Below the pieces are notes generated by a model that saw only the letters and a program-made list of their open reading frames with translations, ran no database searches and had not been told where the DNA came from. Source: Apostichopus japonicus (Eukaryota > Echinodermata > Holothuroidea > Aspidochirotida > Stichopodidae). Taken from it: a stretch of 64,000 nucleotides of DNA. The translations under genes and the position numbers were made by a program. Of this stretch, positions 38,766 to 51,000 are shown piece by piece. The stretch covers positions 1,302,501 to 1,366,500 of the forward strand of contig NC_092570.1 in NCBI RefSeq assembly GCF_037975245.1. The letters run 5' to 3'. Position 1 is the first letter of the stretch. Each line of letters starts with the position of its first letter.

Positions 38766-38883
38766 TCTCGAATCTCATCTGGAAACTGAAATCTCGAATG
38801 AGAGTCCTCCAATCTCCGTCAATTCTCAGAGTGTAGAATCAACGAATCAACAACTGGACAGAACTCATAGTGACCAAAACTGA
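38766..38883 (+). CDS. Candidate terminal exon of an unidentified gene
   Basis: After acceptor-like TTATAG the frame reads LESHLETEISNESPP, then SVNSQSVESTNQQ and ends HSDQN with TGA. The acidic, Ser/Asn/Gln-rich stretch resembles a disordered C-terminus. The phase fits the candidate exon at 38597. The acceptor has a poor pyrimidine tract, and no poly(A) signal was checked. Confidence 0.25.
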
Positions 38884-39261
38884 AGCTTTTATATTCCCTT
38901 CGTGTCTTATAAATGCATGTCATAGCAGTACTATATAGTACTATATACATGTGTTTACAGCTACATTTGTTCCAGTACGTTACAGCCGTACTATTCCAAT
39001 ATGGTATCCTGAATTACCCTATGTACACTAACTCCCATGTTAACGGCCAGATTGATTTATTTATTTTATTTATTCGCATTTTTATCCAAGGTTGCTTATT
39101 CAGCAAAAGCTGGTTTCCAATAAGGTCCTGCTTTTTACATTAATCGTTATACATAAAAAGTAAAACATAGCAATACAAAAACGAATTAAATGTACAGATA
39201 CAAAACAATTAAAGCTGTAAAGTGGAGACAACTACAAAATAGATATAGCCTCAGACATTAC

Positions 39262-39629
39262 CAAGGGCGTAGGAACCGGGGGGCTGGGGGGGGGGGCGCC
39301 AGCCCCCAGTGAAAAATATGGAGGGGCGGAAGTATCATTCCGCCCCCCCCCCCGCTTCGCAAGTCAGAAAACCCCTTTTTCATTTCCAAATGAGAAAAAA
39401 ATCGCATTTGGAGCACCAAATTGCATCTAAGTCCAGGTGAAAATGCAAAATTATTTACAAAATGGAGTGGGTGTTGAAGTGTGCTATATTGCACCAAATT
39501 GCATCTGAGGCCACCTGGAAATGCAAAACATTTCCAAAGGGGAGGGGGATACCCCTCCCTTAGACCCCTCCCCCAGGCCGGCCATCAGTCGTCAGCCCCC
39601 CCACTCAAAAGTACCTTCCTACGCCACTG
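39262..39629. mobile_element. hAT-type MITE with 8-bp target duplication (about 368 bp)
   Basis: The ends CAAGGGCGTAGGAAC and TTCCTACGCCACTG are inverted repeats. The element is flanked by the direct repeat GACATTAC at 39254-39261 and 39630-39637, the 8-bp duplication size typical of hAT transposases. Inside are G and C runs and two copies of CACCAAATTGCATCTRAG about 70 bp apart. It has no coding capacity, so it would need a transposase from elsewhere. Confidence 0.85.
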
Positions 39630-40119
39630 GACATTACTGTACACCTATTGCGGCCACCCAGTTGAACGTGACTTTCTCAGTACAAGCATTGCTATATTGG
39701 GAAGCAATAAATTGGCATTTTCCTTTATTACACTTATCTCACTACATTATGCAGAAAATGAACATTTCTAGCATTACCTGGCTGCTAAAACCTAAATCGC
39801 TGGGCACACACTTCATATACAATAATGTGCGGTACCATACGTAAGAAAAAATGATGATTTTATAAAGTGGGCCCGTTGACATATATCTTCCTGGCGCCCA
39901 ACTTGGTTCTTGAGACCCCTGTACAGTCTAGAGTTCACCCCGTTCCCTCCTTTATACACATGCTACTCTAGTCCTTCCATAAATGTGCACGCCGCTACCT
40001 AGAACAGAGGGGGGGGGGGGGGGGGGTTAAAATCCTCCTACCTTTGAAACTTCATATCGCGGTTCTATATGTATACGTACAAATCAATTGTCCGTGTCAT
40101 AATTAATTAACTATAGAAG

Positions 40120-40491
40120 TCAACATTTATGGCCGTAAACGAAGAAAGTGAAGTCCATACCGCGAAGTATTTGCGATGTTACTTTAACCTCGATACAATT
40201 TTCGCCTGGACCTCCTGCTATCCGGTGTGCAGTCCCCCCTGTGTCATCGTCCCAGTTATCATATACTAACACACCGGTAATCGTCTCGTTGGGTTTCTTG
40301 CGGTACTGAAAGGTGTACACCTTCCTCTGCGGGAAGATTTCGTAGTACTCTCGACATTTATCTGTATACAGCACGAAATCCTCTGCACTGTTGTCTCCTA
40401 ACACCATATTGTGTCGACCGGTCATATTTGCTTTCTTGGTGATACTGGCATGGTTACGTTTCGTAGCCAGTGGGATTTTACGGGGAATAAC
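40120..40491 (-). CDS. Last exon of an MBF2-like (salivary secreted peptide-like) protein
   Basis: The minus-strand exon starts after a strong acceptor (a CCTCTCTCTCTCTCTC tract, then GTTAG) in phase 0 and encodes 123 residues to a TGA. The core reads ITGVLVYDNWDDDTGG, then IAGGPGENCIEVKVTSQ and GMDFTFFVYG. This matches the pattern I recall for the insect MBF2/salivary secreted peptide family (Pfam PF15868): an aspartate-rich turn, GG-PG, SQ-G-G-F-V-YG. Those proteins are small and secreted; the biochemical role is unclear. An upstream signal-peptide exon should exist at higher coordinates, but I could not place it. A 23-nt micro-exon with good splice sites near 41351-41373 is possible. Confidence 0.6.
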   Translation of the reverse strand, partial: VIPRKIPLATKRNHASITKKANMTGRHNMVLGDNSAEDFVLYTDKCREYYEIFPQRKVYTFQYRKKPNETITGVLVYDNWDDDTGGTAHRIAGGPGENCIEVKVTSQILRGMDFTFFVYGHKC

Positions 40492-41911
<1,420 letters not shown>

Positions 41912-42134
41912 CTTCCATAACAAATACTGCTAAATCAGCTCTGTTAACCTCCTTTAGAGCTTTGGCTAAACAGCCAATGGTTGGTTGCACAGACGTCCGC
42001 TTCCATTGTAGCAGTGTCTGATATTTGATTTCTTTGCTCTCTCTGTTGTCTCGTTCAATGTCATCAAGCATTCCTTCAGTCAGTCCTAGTTGTCTTCCAA
42101 GGAATCTCCACCCCACAAGCCGTCCGGCCAATTT
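41912..42134 (-). CDS. Death-domain exon
   Basis: After acceptor AATTTTCAG the exon reads [18 protein letters not shown], then [23 protein letters not shown], and [18 protein letters not shown]. This is the six-helix death-domain pattern (W..LGR.LGL, I......E...Q....L..W, L..AL....R.DLA). Death domains pair with other death domains in apoptosis, NF-kB or guidance-receptor signalling. The low end is set at a possible donor GAAG|GTGATT (phase 1). Without that splice the frame runs on into the TA array. The full architecture is unknown. Confidence 0.75.
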
Positions 42135-42169
42135 CTGAAAATTAATTGAAATAATTGGCATGAAACACA

Positions 42170-42375
42170 TTTCAAACACACACATATAGGTGTGTTTTAC
42201 ATTCAGACCGAGGACCCCATTGGTTTTTTCCATTGTTCAAATCCATGAACCCTAACCTTAACAATACCCCATAACAATACAATTCTTCTGAGGACGTGGT
42301 GATTCTTTTGAAATAAAGTATGAGGACCTGGAATTCCTGTAAGTCCTCAGTCAGAATACAGAACAAGAGCACACG
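42170..42375. repeat. Short element with repeated GAGGAC/GTCCTC boxes
   Basis: Four copies of GAGGAC or its complement (CCGAGGACCCC, CTGAGGACGTGG, ATGAGGACCTGG, AAGTCCTCAG) lie within 180 bp, with GGAATTCC between the last two. It looks like a small dispersed non-coding element. Its boundaries are guesses. Confidence 0.35.
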
Positions 42376-43319
42376 CACCCATAATCACACACCCATTATA
42401 TAGGACTATATACATGTGCAGAGAGGTGTGGAGGGGAAGGGACATCATGCAAGGCCACGTATGCACTCCCAGTTTATCGTCGTACCTCTAACTTCTGGAA
42501 CACAGGAGGGGCAGGGGAGGGGTGGATATTAGGATACCCAATATGTTCAATGAGCGTGTTTTCGTAAGAAAATCAACAGAAAATCAATCTGACGGTACTT
42601 TGGTTTCGAGAAACTAATCCCTCACCCTGCTACATTTACACTTGTAAGTTCCCTTGTATCAAAAGTGTTTCATGCTGACAGTAAGTTACGTGTCCATGCT
42701 CTACGGTTCTCAACGGAACACATGTCATATATTTGGGTGAAGGAATAGACTAAAGAAGATGATAAATGAGCGATAAAGAAAATAATAAGGAAACGAGGAA
42801 TCAAATTTCAAACCAGAAGGAGGGATTCAGAAGCTAGTGCAGTATTGTCTTGGTCTTGCACGTCGTTACTTGCCATTTCCCTATATTTACATCAGTTGTG
42901 ACCTGAGGGAGAGAAATGGATAAAGAATGTAACAAATCCCATTGACTGCTTTCCTATTTTGTCCCCAAAAAACTATTTAAAAAACTGTGCTGCTTTCTTT
43001 TTCATAAAACAAATTCCCGCCATTTGGGGGGGGGGGGGTTAGGTTACCTGTCATACTTTTATAATGAGAAATGCCTTGTTGTTAATGATATAAAATGCCC
43101 TATTTGTTGAGAATTAACAACACAAATGTTATTAAAATAATGACCTATTGTTGAAAACAAATCATTAACTGCATAGGACCTGTGGTACGAAAATCACAGA
43201 AGATAAATGTTTGAGGTCAGTTTTTGTGTCGCCCCTCAATGAAAGCCAAAAAAAAATCATCTTTTACAACAGATCGACTTGGGGTATCACATGCACGAAG
43301 TCAAGATCTACATTGTAAG

Positions 43320-43395
<76 letters not shown>
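43320..43395. repeat. (TA)n microsatellite
   Basis: A 76-bp uninterrupted alternating TA tract. Confidence 0.95.
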
Positions 43396-43398
<3 letters not shown>

Positions 43399-44086
43399 CT
43401 ACATATAAACCTGGTACAGTTAGGCAGGTTAGATGGTAATGTAATTATCTGACTTACCATGTAAAACAATAGATGCCTCTGTCGTGACGTGATTGGATCA
43501 TGGAAGTATAGGCCTACACACAGTACCGCGGTGGAACTTCCTTGTTGATGTCCACAGTATAACAATCGGAGTTCTGCGCCAAAAATGTCCTAACAAGCTG
43601 GTTCAGATCAAGGAGTAAAAATAAATCGAGCAGAATATTCTGACAAAATATAGTAGCGACTTGTGTCCACAATAAAACATAAATAAATAAAACGTAACGA
43701 ATATAACAGTCAAATGAAAGTCATTTCTATGTATGGCAATGAGTAATGTGTGTATGTATAGGCATACAACGGGTAGCAATACAATATATTATTGCCTGTG
43801 TTATAGTATACCGTCATTTGGTCATAGTGCATGTATTCAGCTATGTGTAGCTATGTATATATAATAGTAGCAAAGAAAAAGTAAACATGAAACAGTCTAT
43901 AAATGATAGATGAGTCACCCGAGACGACTTTTTAGTTTCACATTCAACCGTAGCCTAAATCGGTCAACGTGGGAATCAATGAAGACAACCGTGTTACTCC
44001 TCCTTCTCAATCTATGATTGAAAATTGTAAGCAAGAATATATCTTTATAGGCGACAGTCTATATAGTAATAACTGCAATACCTTAC

Positions 44087-44272
44087 TCGGATTTTTAATG
44101 GAGGCTTCAAGGTTTGATTGACAGATGACCGCCAGTTCTCCCCTGCTGTTTATCATGACTTTTCGACGGTACTTGTACATTATTTGATCAATGTCCATTG
44201 TCTCTTTAGAAAGTATATTTAGCTGTCCATTGGGACTCAAAGGATGTTTTACCTCACAGTTGTACCAGAGTG
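44087..44272 (-). CDS. Candidate exon, possibly of the death-domain gene
   Basis: An open minus-strand frame reads ALWYNCEVKHPLSPNGQL, then DQIMYKYRRKV and GELAVICQSNLEASI, and ends at a good donor GA|GTAAGG in phase 1. The assumed acceptor AAAAAG has a poor pyrimidine tract. With it the exon would be a symmetric phase 1-1 module of 62 codons. I do not recognise the domain. The phase does not match the death-domain exon directly, so another exon would have to intervene. Confidence 0.35.
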
Positions 44273-44446
44273 CTTTTTAATTTAAGACATAAAGATCTGT
44301 GCATTACATTTGAGATTCATGTATTATAAACTTAGATCTCTCTTTTATTATTCTCCTGCTTTCAATGTAGACTTTTATATTTCAAAATCATGTAATTCAC
44401 AAGATCATGAAAATATAATGATCATTCTCCTTATAATAAAACTCAC

Positions 44447-44508
44447 AGTTTCAACTTGGATGCCAGAACAGTTAATGAGTGAAACACCCTTGGTATCTTC
44501 GACTCCAT
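44447..44508 (-). CDS. Candidate first exon (20 codons) upstream of the death-domain locus
   Basis: ATG at 44508 opens a frame MESKIPRVFHSLTVLASKLK that ends at a consensus donor ACT|GTGAGT in phase 2. No phase-compatible next exon was identified, so the assignment is tentative. Confidence 0.22.
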
Positions 44509-44812
44509 GATTGTGTCCCCCTTATATAAATGAATACACAAGAAAAACAAACAAAGATTTCCAAATTCAAATATATTTAGTTCTAATGCCCTTCATCATC
44601 TCGTATCGTTTCCCTCTTTTTATTCGCGTAATTGTCTTTACAAACTTTACGCTAACCGATTTTACCCTTTAATGTTAAAATAAATATATAAATATAGAAA
44701 CAGTTCATACATCGATGTTACCTAGACTATACCTTGTACGTTGGAGACACAACGTTTTACCTACCGAATATGTGAGGGCTCACTTCCCATGGACTGTTAA
44801 CGTGACGTCAGC

Positions 44813-44820
44813 CTGTTTCA
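44813..44820. promoter_or_regulatory. CRE palindrome upstream of the coiled-coil gene
   Basis: TGACGTCA, the full CREB/ATF site, lies 131 bp upstream of the chosen ATG at 44952. Promoter function is inferred from the motif and position only. Confidence 0.35.
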
Positions 44821-44951
44821 TCGGTTTCATGTGTGCATATTCTAGTCATCTTGACCTGCTGTGCAGCCTCCCAGTTCCAGGCATAGTGGCGGCCCTGTCT
44901 ACTCAATTTACAGTGAAAACGTACCTAGAAGAGGAACAGTACACAAGAAAC

Positions 44952-45021
44952 ATGGAGACAATGGCTGATGATGAGTTCAAAGTTGACGTGATTCAGTGCA
45001 GTATTGTCGATCTTCAAAAAG
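44952..45021 (+). CDS. Coiled-coil gene exon 1
   Basis: Encodes METMADDEFKVDVIQ and ends CAAAAAG|GTGTGC, phase 1. The start is chosen because ATGG contexts cluster here and the next residues lead directly into the coil. The frame stays open to 44715, but that part reads like untranslated sequence. Confidence 0.7.
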
Positions 45022-48000
45022 GTGTGCCACCATGGTTTTTTGTTGAACGACTGACAGTATTTCAATCAAGACAGGCTTGCTTGCCTAACATTGTAACAAT
45101 GACACACTATGGGCCTAGAATAGGCTAGCCTAGCTGAACTGTGTTATTGGCTCACCTAAGTACTTACAGTTACTTAGGCCAAGATATGTAGTGATTAAAG
45201 CTACGTACAGCCTAGTCCCTAAGTAGCAAGGCCTAATGCAAATATGATAAAATGTTACCAACAGCCGCCTTGTAGTAGGGATTTGTGTCCTGAGACAGTC
45301 TGCTTGTTCCTTTGCATAATATGTGTATATGAAATGTTTGACCAAGAATCTAAATAGGCTTATAACTTATAAGCTCTAACATATTTTCCTTGCCAACTTA
45401 GAGATAAACTCTAGTGTCTAGTGTAGAGGCAATGTGCAATAAAATATGTGTACTTGTGCAGCTGTTAGGTAATTACTGTCTTCATTTCATTTTTTTCATG
45501 CAGAAAAAGAACAAAATGAACGAATGCTATATGATGCACAGAAAAAACGCATCAACTTGGAGAAGAAATGTGAAAATGGTAAGAATAGCCAATCTCCAAT
45601 GTTTAATCTATATGTCAAATTGTTATTGGACAACTTTCCATTGCAATTACATTATCAATGAAATAAACTGCACAGTGATACATGGGTCATGAGGAGGTAA
45701 TAATGTCATGGGCTGTCTGCACTCATTGGTAGTTTGCAAATTGACAGCACTGTTGTCAGGAGAAACAAATTGCCTGTTGCTATTTGAGCTACTCATAAAC
45801 CTACAACAATTAAGTTATAACAATACAGCATAATACATACCATATTGCATTTCAGATACATTTTGTTGTACTGATCCAAGGAGTATCATTACAAAAAAAA
45901 AGTGTTTATATGTCTCAGCATACCTTCATCGATCGATTACATTTCTTTCGTTTAAGTATCTCAAAAGTTCAACCAACTGGGTGAAAAGCACTCTAAGATG
46001 CAAGAGACAGTGAAGGTTGCACAGTACAAAGTCAGCCAATCGCAGACACAAATAAACAGGTAAACTAAAAATTAATATCCTTAGAAGTGAATTATGACAT
46101 GGATATGGTTTTAAACTGAATGATGCAAAATTAACTATATCGTCTCATTGGAAACAAACCAGAAGTATACTTGATTTGGATTTTTTGACTCGTGTGTGAG
46201 AAATGGGTTTGTATTTTTAGTGTTATTTCAGCAGATTATGTCGTTAAAATTTTCAAGTATTTCGAAAAAAGTTATTCTAAAAATATATTATAGATAGAGA
46301 AAGAAGACAGAAATGAGACAATTATTTTCTCTTTTATGTTGTACTAAAAAGATGCTTTGAACTAAAATCCCAATCTCTGGTTTTGATAAATTATTGATGT
46401 TTTTAAATTATAATGAATTTGATGTACTTAAATGGTAGGCTCTGCAATTTAACTACATAATAAACAAATTTTGTGTTGTGGTTTAGAACTCTGAAGGCAG
46501 ATACATATTCAACACCGTATTTATTATAGGTCTGTACTTCTTTGACCAAATTAACTCGATCTCCAAAATCCGGCGATAGTTAAGGAAAGAACAAATCCAA
46601 CTTTAAAATGAAAGGTATTTAATGATTACAGTGTAATCGTGAAAATGTTTTTTTTTTTTACCTTGTTACAAGAAGTTTGAAGTTTAGATTAAAATAATTA
46701 AAATGATTAATTGTGAAACATTCTCAACAGTCAGCAGGCAGTGAACAAAGAAAAACAGGACAGAATTAATGAACTTATGCAAGTAATTGGACGTGAAAAA
46801 GATGGCCATCAGAGAGACTTGTAAGTGTGTTAAATAATCAACATGATTATATTTCTGAACTAGGTATGAATTTATCTCAGTTAATATTCCATGAATGCCA
46901 TTTTAGTGATTAACTTAAGAAAATCATATTTATCAAGTCAGTAAATTGAATTAATAATGTGGTAGGCTATACATATAAATATAATTGTTATTAAAGTTTA
47001 TATCAAATGGTGTAAAATGTATATAGTTACCATGGCGATTGTAACTTACATTGAGTATGTCAGTGAGGCTACGTCATGGATGGATCATTGCAGGTCAAGA
47101 AGTTGACTTAAGGTAGTTTAAAAAGAAATGGACCATATTCTGTTCATTTAAGACAGATAAAAATATAGAAAGTTGCTTGTGGACAGCAATAATAATATGA
47201 AACTCACCCTATTTAATTTTATTAATAACACATTGATATTTGAAGTAGACTAGTTTTCTGTTAGTTTCATTTATGTATGCAGTTGTCCCCCTTGCCCCCC
47301 TCCAGAAAAACTTGAATGAAACCAAAATGAAGCAATTTATGAACATGTTGCATGGGATATGTACATATAGCCTATGCAATACGTATATTGGGTTTTAATG
47401 TAAAATTATACTGTCATTCATACATATAATTCTTGAAATTGACAGATCATTGCCATATAATTGTGATAATGAATTTCCCTAATTGAAAATTCCCTATTTT
47501 TTGCTATTAATCAAATTATGAACATTTCCTTACAGGGAGGTGTTTCAAGAACAACTGTCGGAATTAACCAATCAGTTTCGAAATGCCAGGCATTTTTATG
47601 TAAGTAAAAAATGTGAACAACTGATCAATTAATTAGTTGGGTCTTAATAAGGCCTTAATAAAGCCTTTCACCATGATGAGGTGTTTCCAGTGTGAAATTA
47701 CATGTACTGACAACATTTGAAATTGGACACAATATAAAGTGCAGTTCACGGACACAAGAACATATTCGTGGAACTTGACAAAAAAGGCACCCCATCCCCA
47801 CTGTCAATCAGGCGAATACATTCAGCTGTAGGATTTTTTGTCAAAATTTAAAAGGAATGTATTAGAACATCATTGCATTTAGAACTCATTATAGACCTTA
47901 TTTATAGTCTAAATATGCTGCAGAATGCAGATCACCCCTAGACTCCCCACCCCCTCCCCCACATGGGAGTCACATTCAAACATTGCACAGCCACACTCAT

Positions 48001-51000
48001 GCGTCTAACAGAAGCAGTCGGAGAGAATATTGGAATTTTGTCCGCCCCCCCCCTTCAACTTTTGAAATGTACACAAACTATATTTATCTTACCCAAGACT
48101 TCACTCATTTTGAAGACTTTTACCACTGAATCTAATTTCACTCACAGACGGACGAATCTTTGCAATTGGAGACATCTATGCTGGAAAAGAAAGTCAAGGA
48201 GTTTAAAGCTAAAGGTAAGAAAAATGAGAGATTGGGAGTAAAAACTGGTATCACTCAGCTAATTTCGATTCTCAAATGTCTACTTAGATATTTAATATAG
48301 AATATTATAATTGATCATCTGAGTATACATGTCTCCATAGCAATTTCGATTTTTTTTCCCCCTCTCTTTCTTTGGATAACCATCAAATTCTTCTGAGACT
48401 TATTTGCTGATCTAGCAAGATTATATCATACAAATTTTAGTTCTCTATATTCCATGGATGTATGAAGCAATTAACATCTCTGGATCATTGGGACTTGAGA
48501 CAACTGCAGTGTATGAGTTAGGCAAGCTGAGATGCTGCCTCTAAAAAACGTGCAATAACACATACTCATCAGAAGGAGATGTGTATTCTTGTTAAGCAGA
48601 TATCTACCTGTTGATAGTGCATTAATTAAGATAAATTGTGTGTAGTCTTTCCAATTGCACTCGTCACACATACCTATGTAATAAATATAAGGTGACCACA
48701 TTTTCTTCAGGAGACCTGGGAACATGCCACTGATGTTGTTCCTGACACATCCCCCCACCTCCACCCCATGTTGACATCAGGGGGTAGTAGATATCTACTC
48801 TATCTGTGTTAAAGGGATGGGTGGTAATTTGAGGACATCTCAGTGTTTGGTAGTGCTTATATTTTTTTAAGAATGATGGTAAAATGCCAACATATGTACA
48901 AGTATGACATCCTCCAGATACAAGCTTTTTATCCATATTACATTATTCTGGGTATTGGTTACAAGTTTGGGAATAGTTCGCGGACGGTACGTGAAATCCA
49001 GGGACAGTTTAATCCGGGGACCAGAAATTGTAGATGTCTGGTATAAAGTGGTCATGTTCTTTATATTAGTGGGCTATTTGTGAGATGCATAATTGAATAC
49101 ACACTACAGTATGTTCCGATTTCCGAGTATAGTCAATCATATTCAGTATTCCTCATGATCGGATCTGCTCTCTCACAACAGTCACATTAAAATCCCTTGA
49201 GACAAAAACAAGCACACATACTACATTATTTAACCCAAATAAGTACTAAGTAATTGTAATGTTTGTTGTTAACATTTGGTTATTAAATTAACCTCCAATG
49301 TAGGCTTACTTCACAGGCCATTCATGTGATTGATGTAGTAATTTCTATGACTAACATTAAAAAAGTCAGCACAATGAAATTCCAGTGGGGCTTAACTGCG
49401 GTATACTCATGCAGTAATGTGTTCATTGACTTAATTTTAATAGTTTCAGAGTGGCCCATGATGTGCATATGAATTAGTCACAGACTTTGTACTGGTTTCT
49501 AGGAAATAATACTGGTAACCTTCACACGGTGCTACAGTACTAATATAAATCCGACAGACGGATATTAAACATGATATATCACCTGCATGGGGTCATAGGT
49601 CGACCTTGACTGTCCCAGGTCGATACGGTCAATGACAATCAGGTGTAATTAGAATGGCACATGACTAATTATTCCCTATTTCTGAAGTAGTGCTAATTAA
49701 CCGGTTGCTGATTATCAGCTAGTTAACTATCTCTGTGGCCTTGTGTGATCATGTCAGTTGTCCCTGTTCTATACTCACTCCTGGGAATAACTGAATCTTT
49801 GACACAAAAATAATGAATCAATTAAATTGATGATTAGGTAGCCTAATCTTGTCGGTAACTCAGTGAAAATGTTCTCATAAAGCCATAGGCGTATGAGGCA
49901 GGGGGGGCTGGGGGAGGGGGGATGCAGCTCCCCCAACCAAAAGTTTTTGTGAAACTTTGGGCAATATGCTGAGGATTTTTTGGGCACCTACTGAAAGGAT
50001 AATAATTTGCTCTGTGTTTTTCAATGGTTAAACTGATATTATTATGATCATTATTCTTGTAACAACTTTCCCAATAATTATAACCAATATGGAAGGGTAA
50101 TAAGGCAGCAAATGATTATTTGTTATTGGCATGTGATGTAATAATCGACGCATGCCTATATGATTTGCACATTGACATGTTAAACGCACGCAGAGGGCGC
50201 GAACAATTTTGGTAATATTTTTTCGGGCAAGTCGTTACAGCCCCCCCCAAATCAAATTGGGCTCCTATGGCTATGCATAAAGCTGTAGTAGGGAACATAG
50301 TTACCTGCAGTATCCCATGGTAAAGTTACAGATATTGTTAAAGATGTAATAGCAGATTTTTACATGTAGACAAAACTTAATAAGTTACATTATATATATT
50401 ATTATTTTACATCAGTTCTGTAAAAATAAAATTAAAAATTTTTGTTTTTTTGTTTTTTTTTGGAGAGTTAGACATACTTTTATATTGCATTAACATATGA
50501 TTTTCTTCCTGGATAGTTTTGTCGGCAAGAGTTGAAGTGGGCAACCTAAAACAGAAATTATCCGATCTAGAAATTCAGTTGGCTAACAAAGAAAAGCTAT
50601 CAACATCAGGGGACGTTTTTACCTCAGAGGAGAAAGACAATATCCTGTAAGTATTCTAGAATCATGAATCACACAAGTTTAGATCATTAAAGGGTGTGAA
50701 GACTCGCGCAAAGAAAAGCTGACCTAGTTTTGAATGAGGTGTAACAGAAGTGTTAGGCACCACCATCGATCCCAGAAAATACACACACAGCATGCTACCA
50801 CTAGTAATTAGACACTAATGTACAGTCAAAACATCATGACAGCTACCGTCAATACCCACAACATAGTGTACATAGCAGCGATGGACATCTCAGGTCTAGA
50901 TAAAAGATAACAAGGTATCACGTTTCATTACTGTCTGCATTGTGTAGCCTCGACAAGAAGAATGCGTCATTTGCATGCAACAGAAAGTAAACATTTTCAG

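Larger units (their letters stand above)
36894..40119. other. Intergenic stretch rich in repeats
   Basis: It holds a family A copy, a poly-C run near 37927, a hAT-type MITE and a 17-base G run near 40010. Two candidate exons on the plus strand are listed separately. Nothing else is supported. Confidence 0.6.

Noticed and set aside
44715-44951. In-frame upstream extension of the coiled-coil protein
   Set aside because: The frame is open, but its hydrophobic, Cys-containing composition differs from the coil, and an ATG cluster sits right where coil-like sequence begins.
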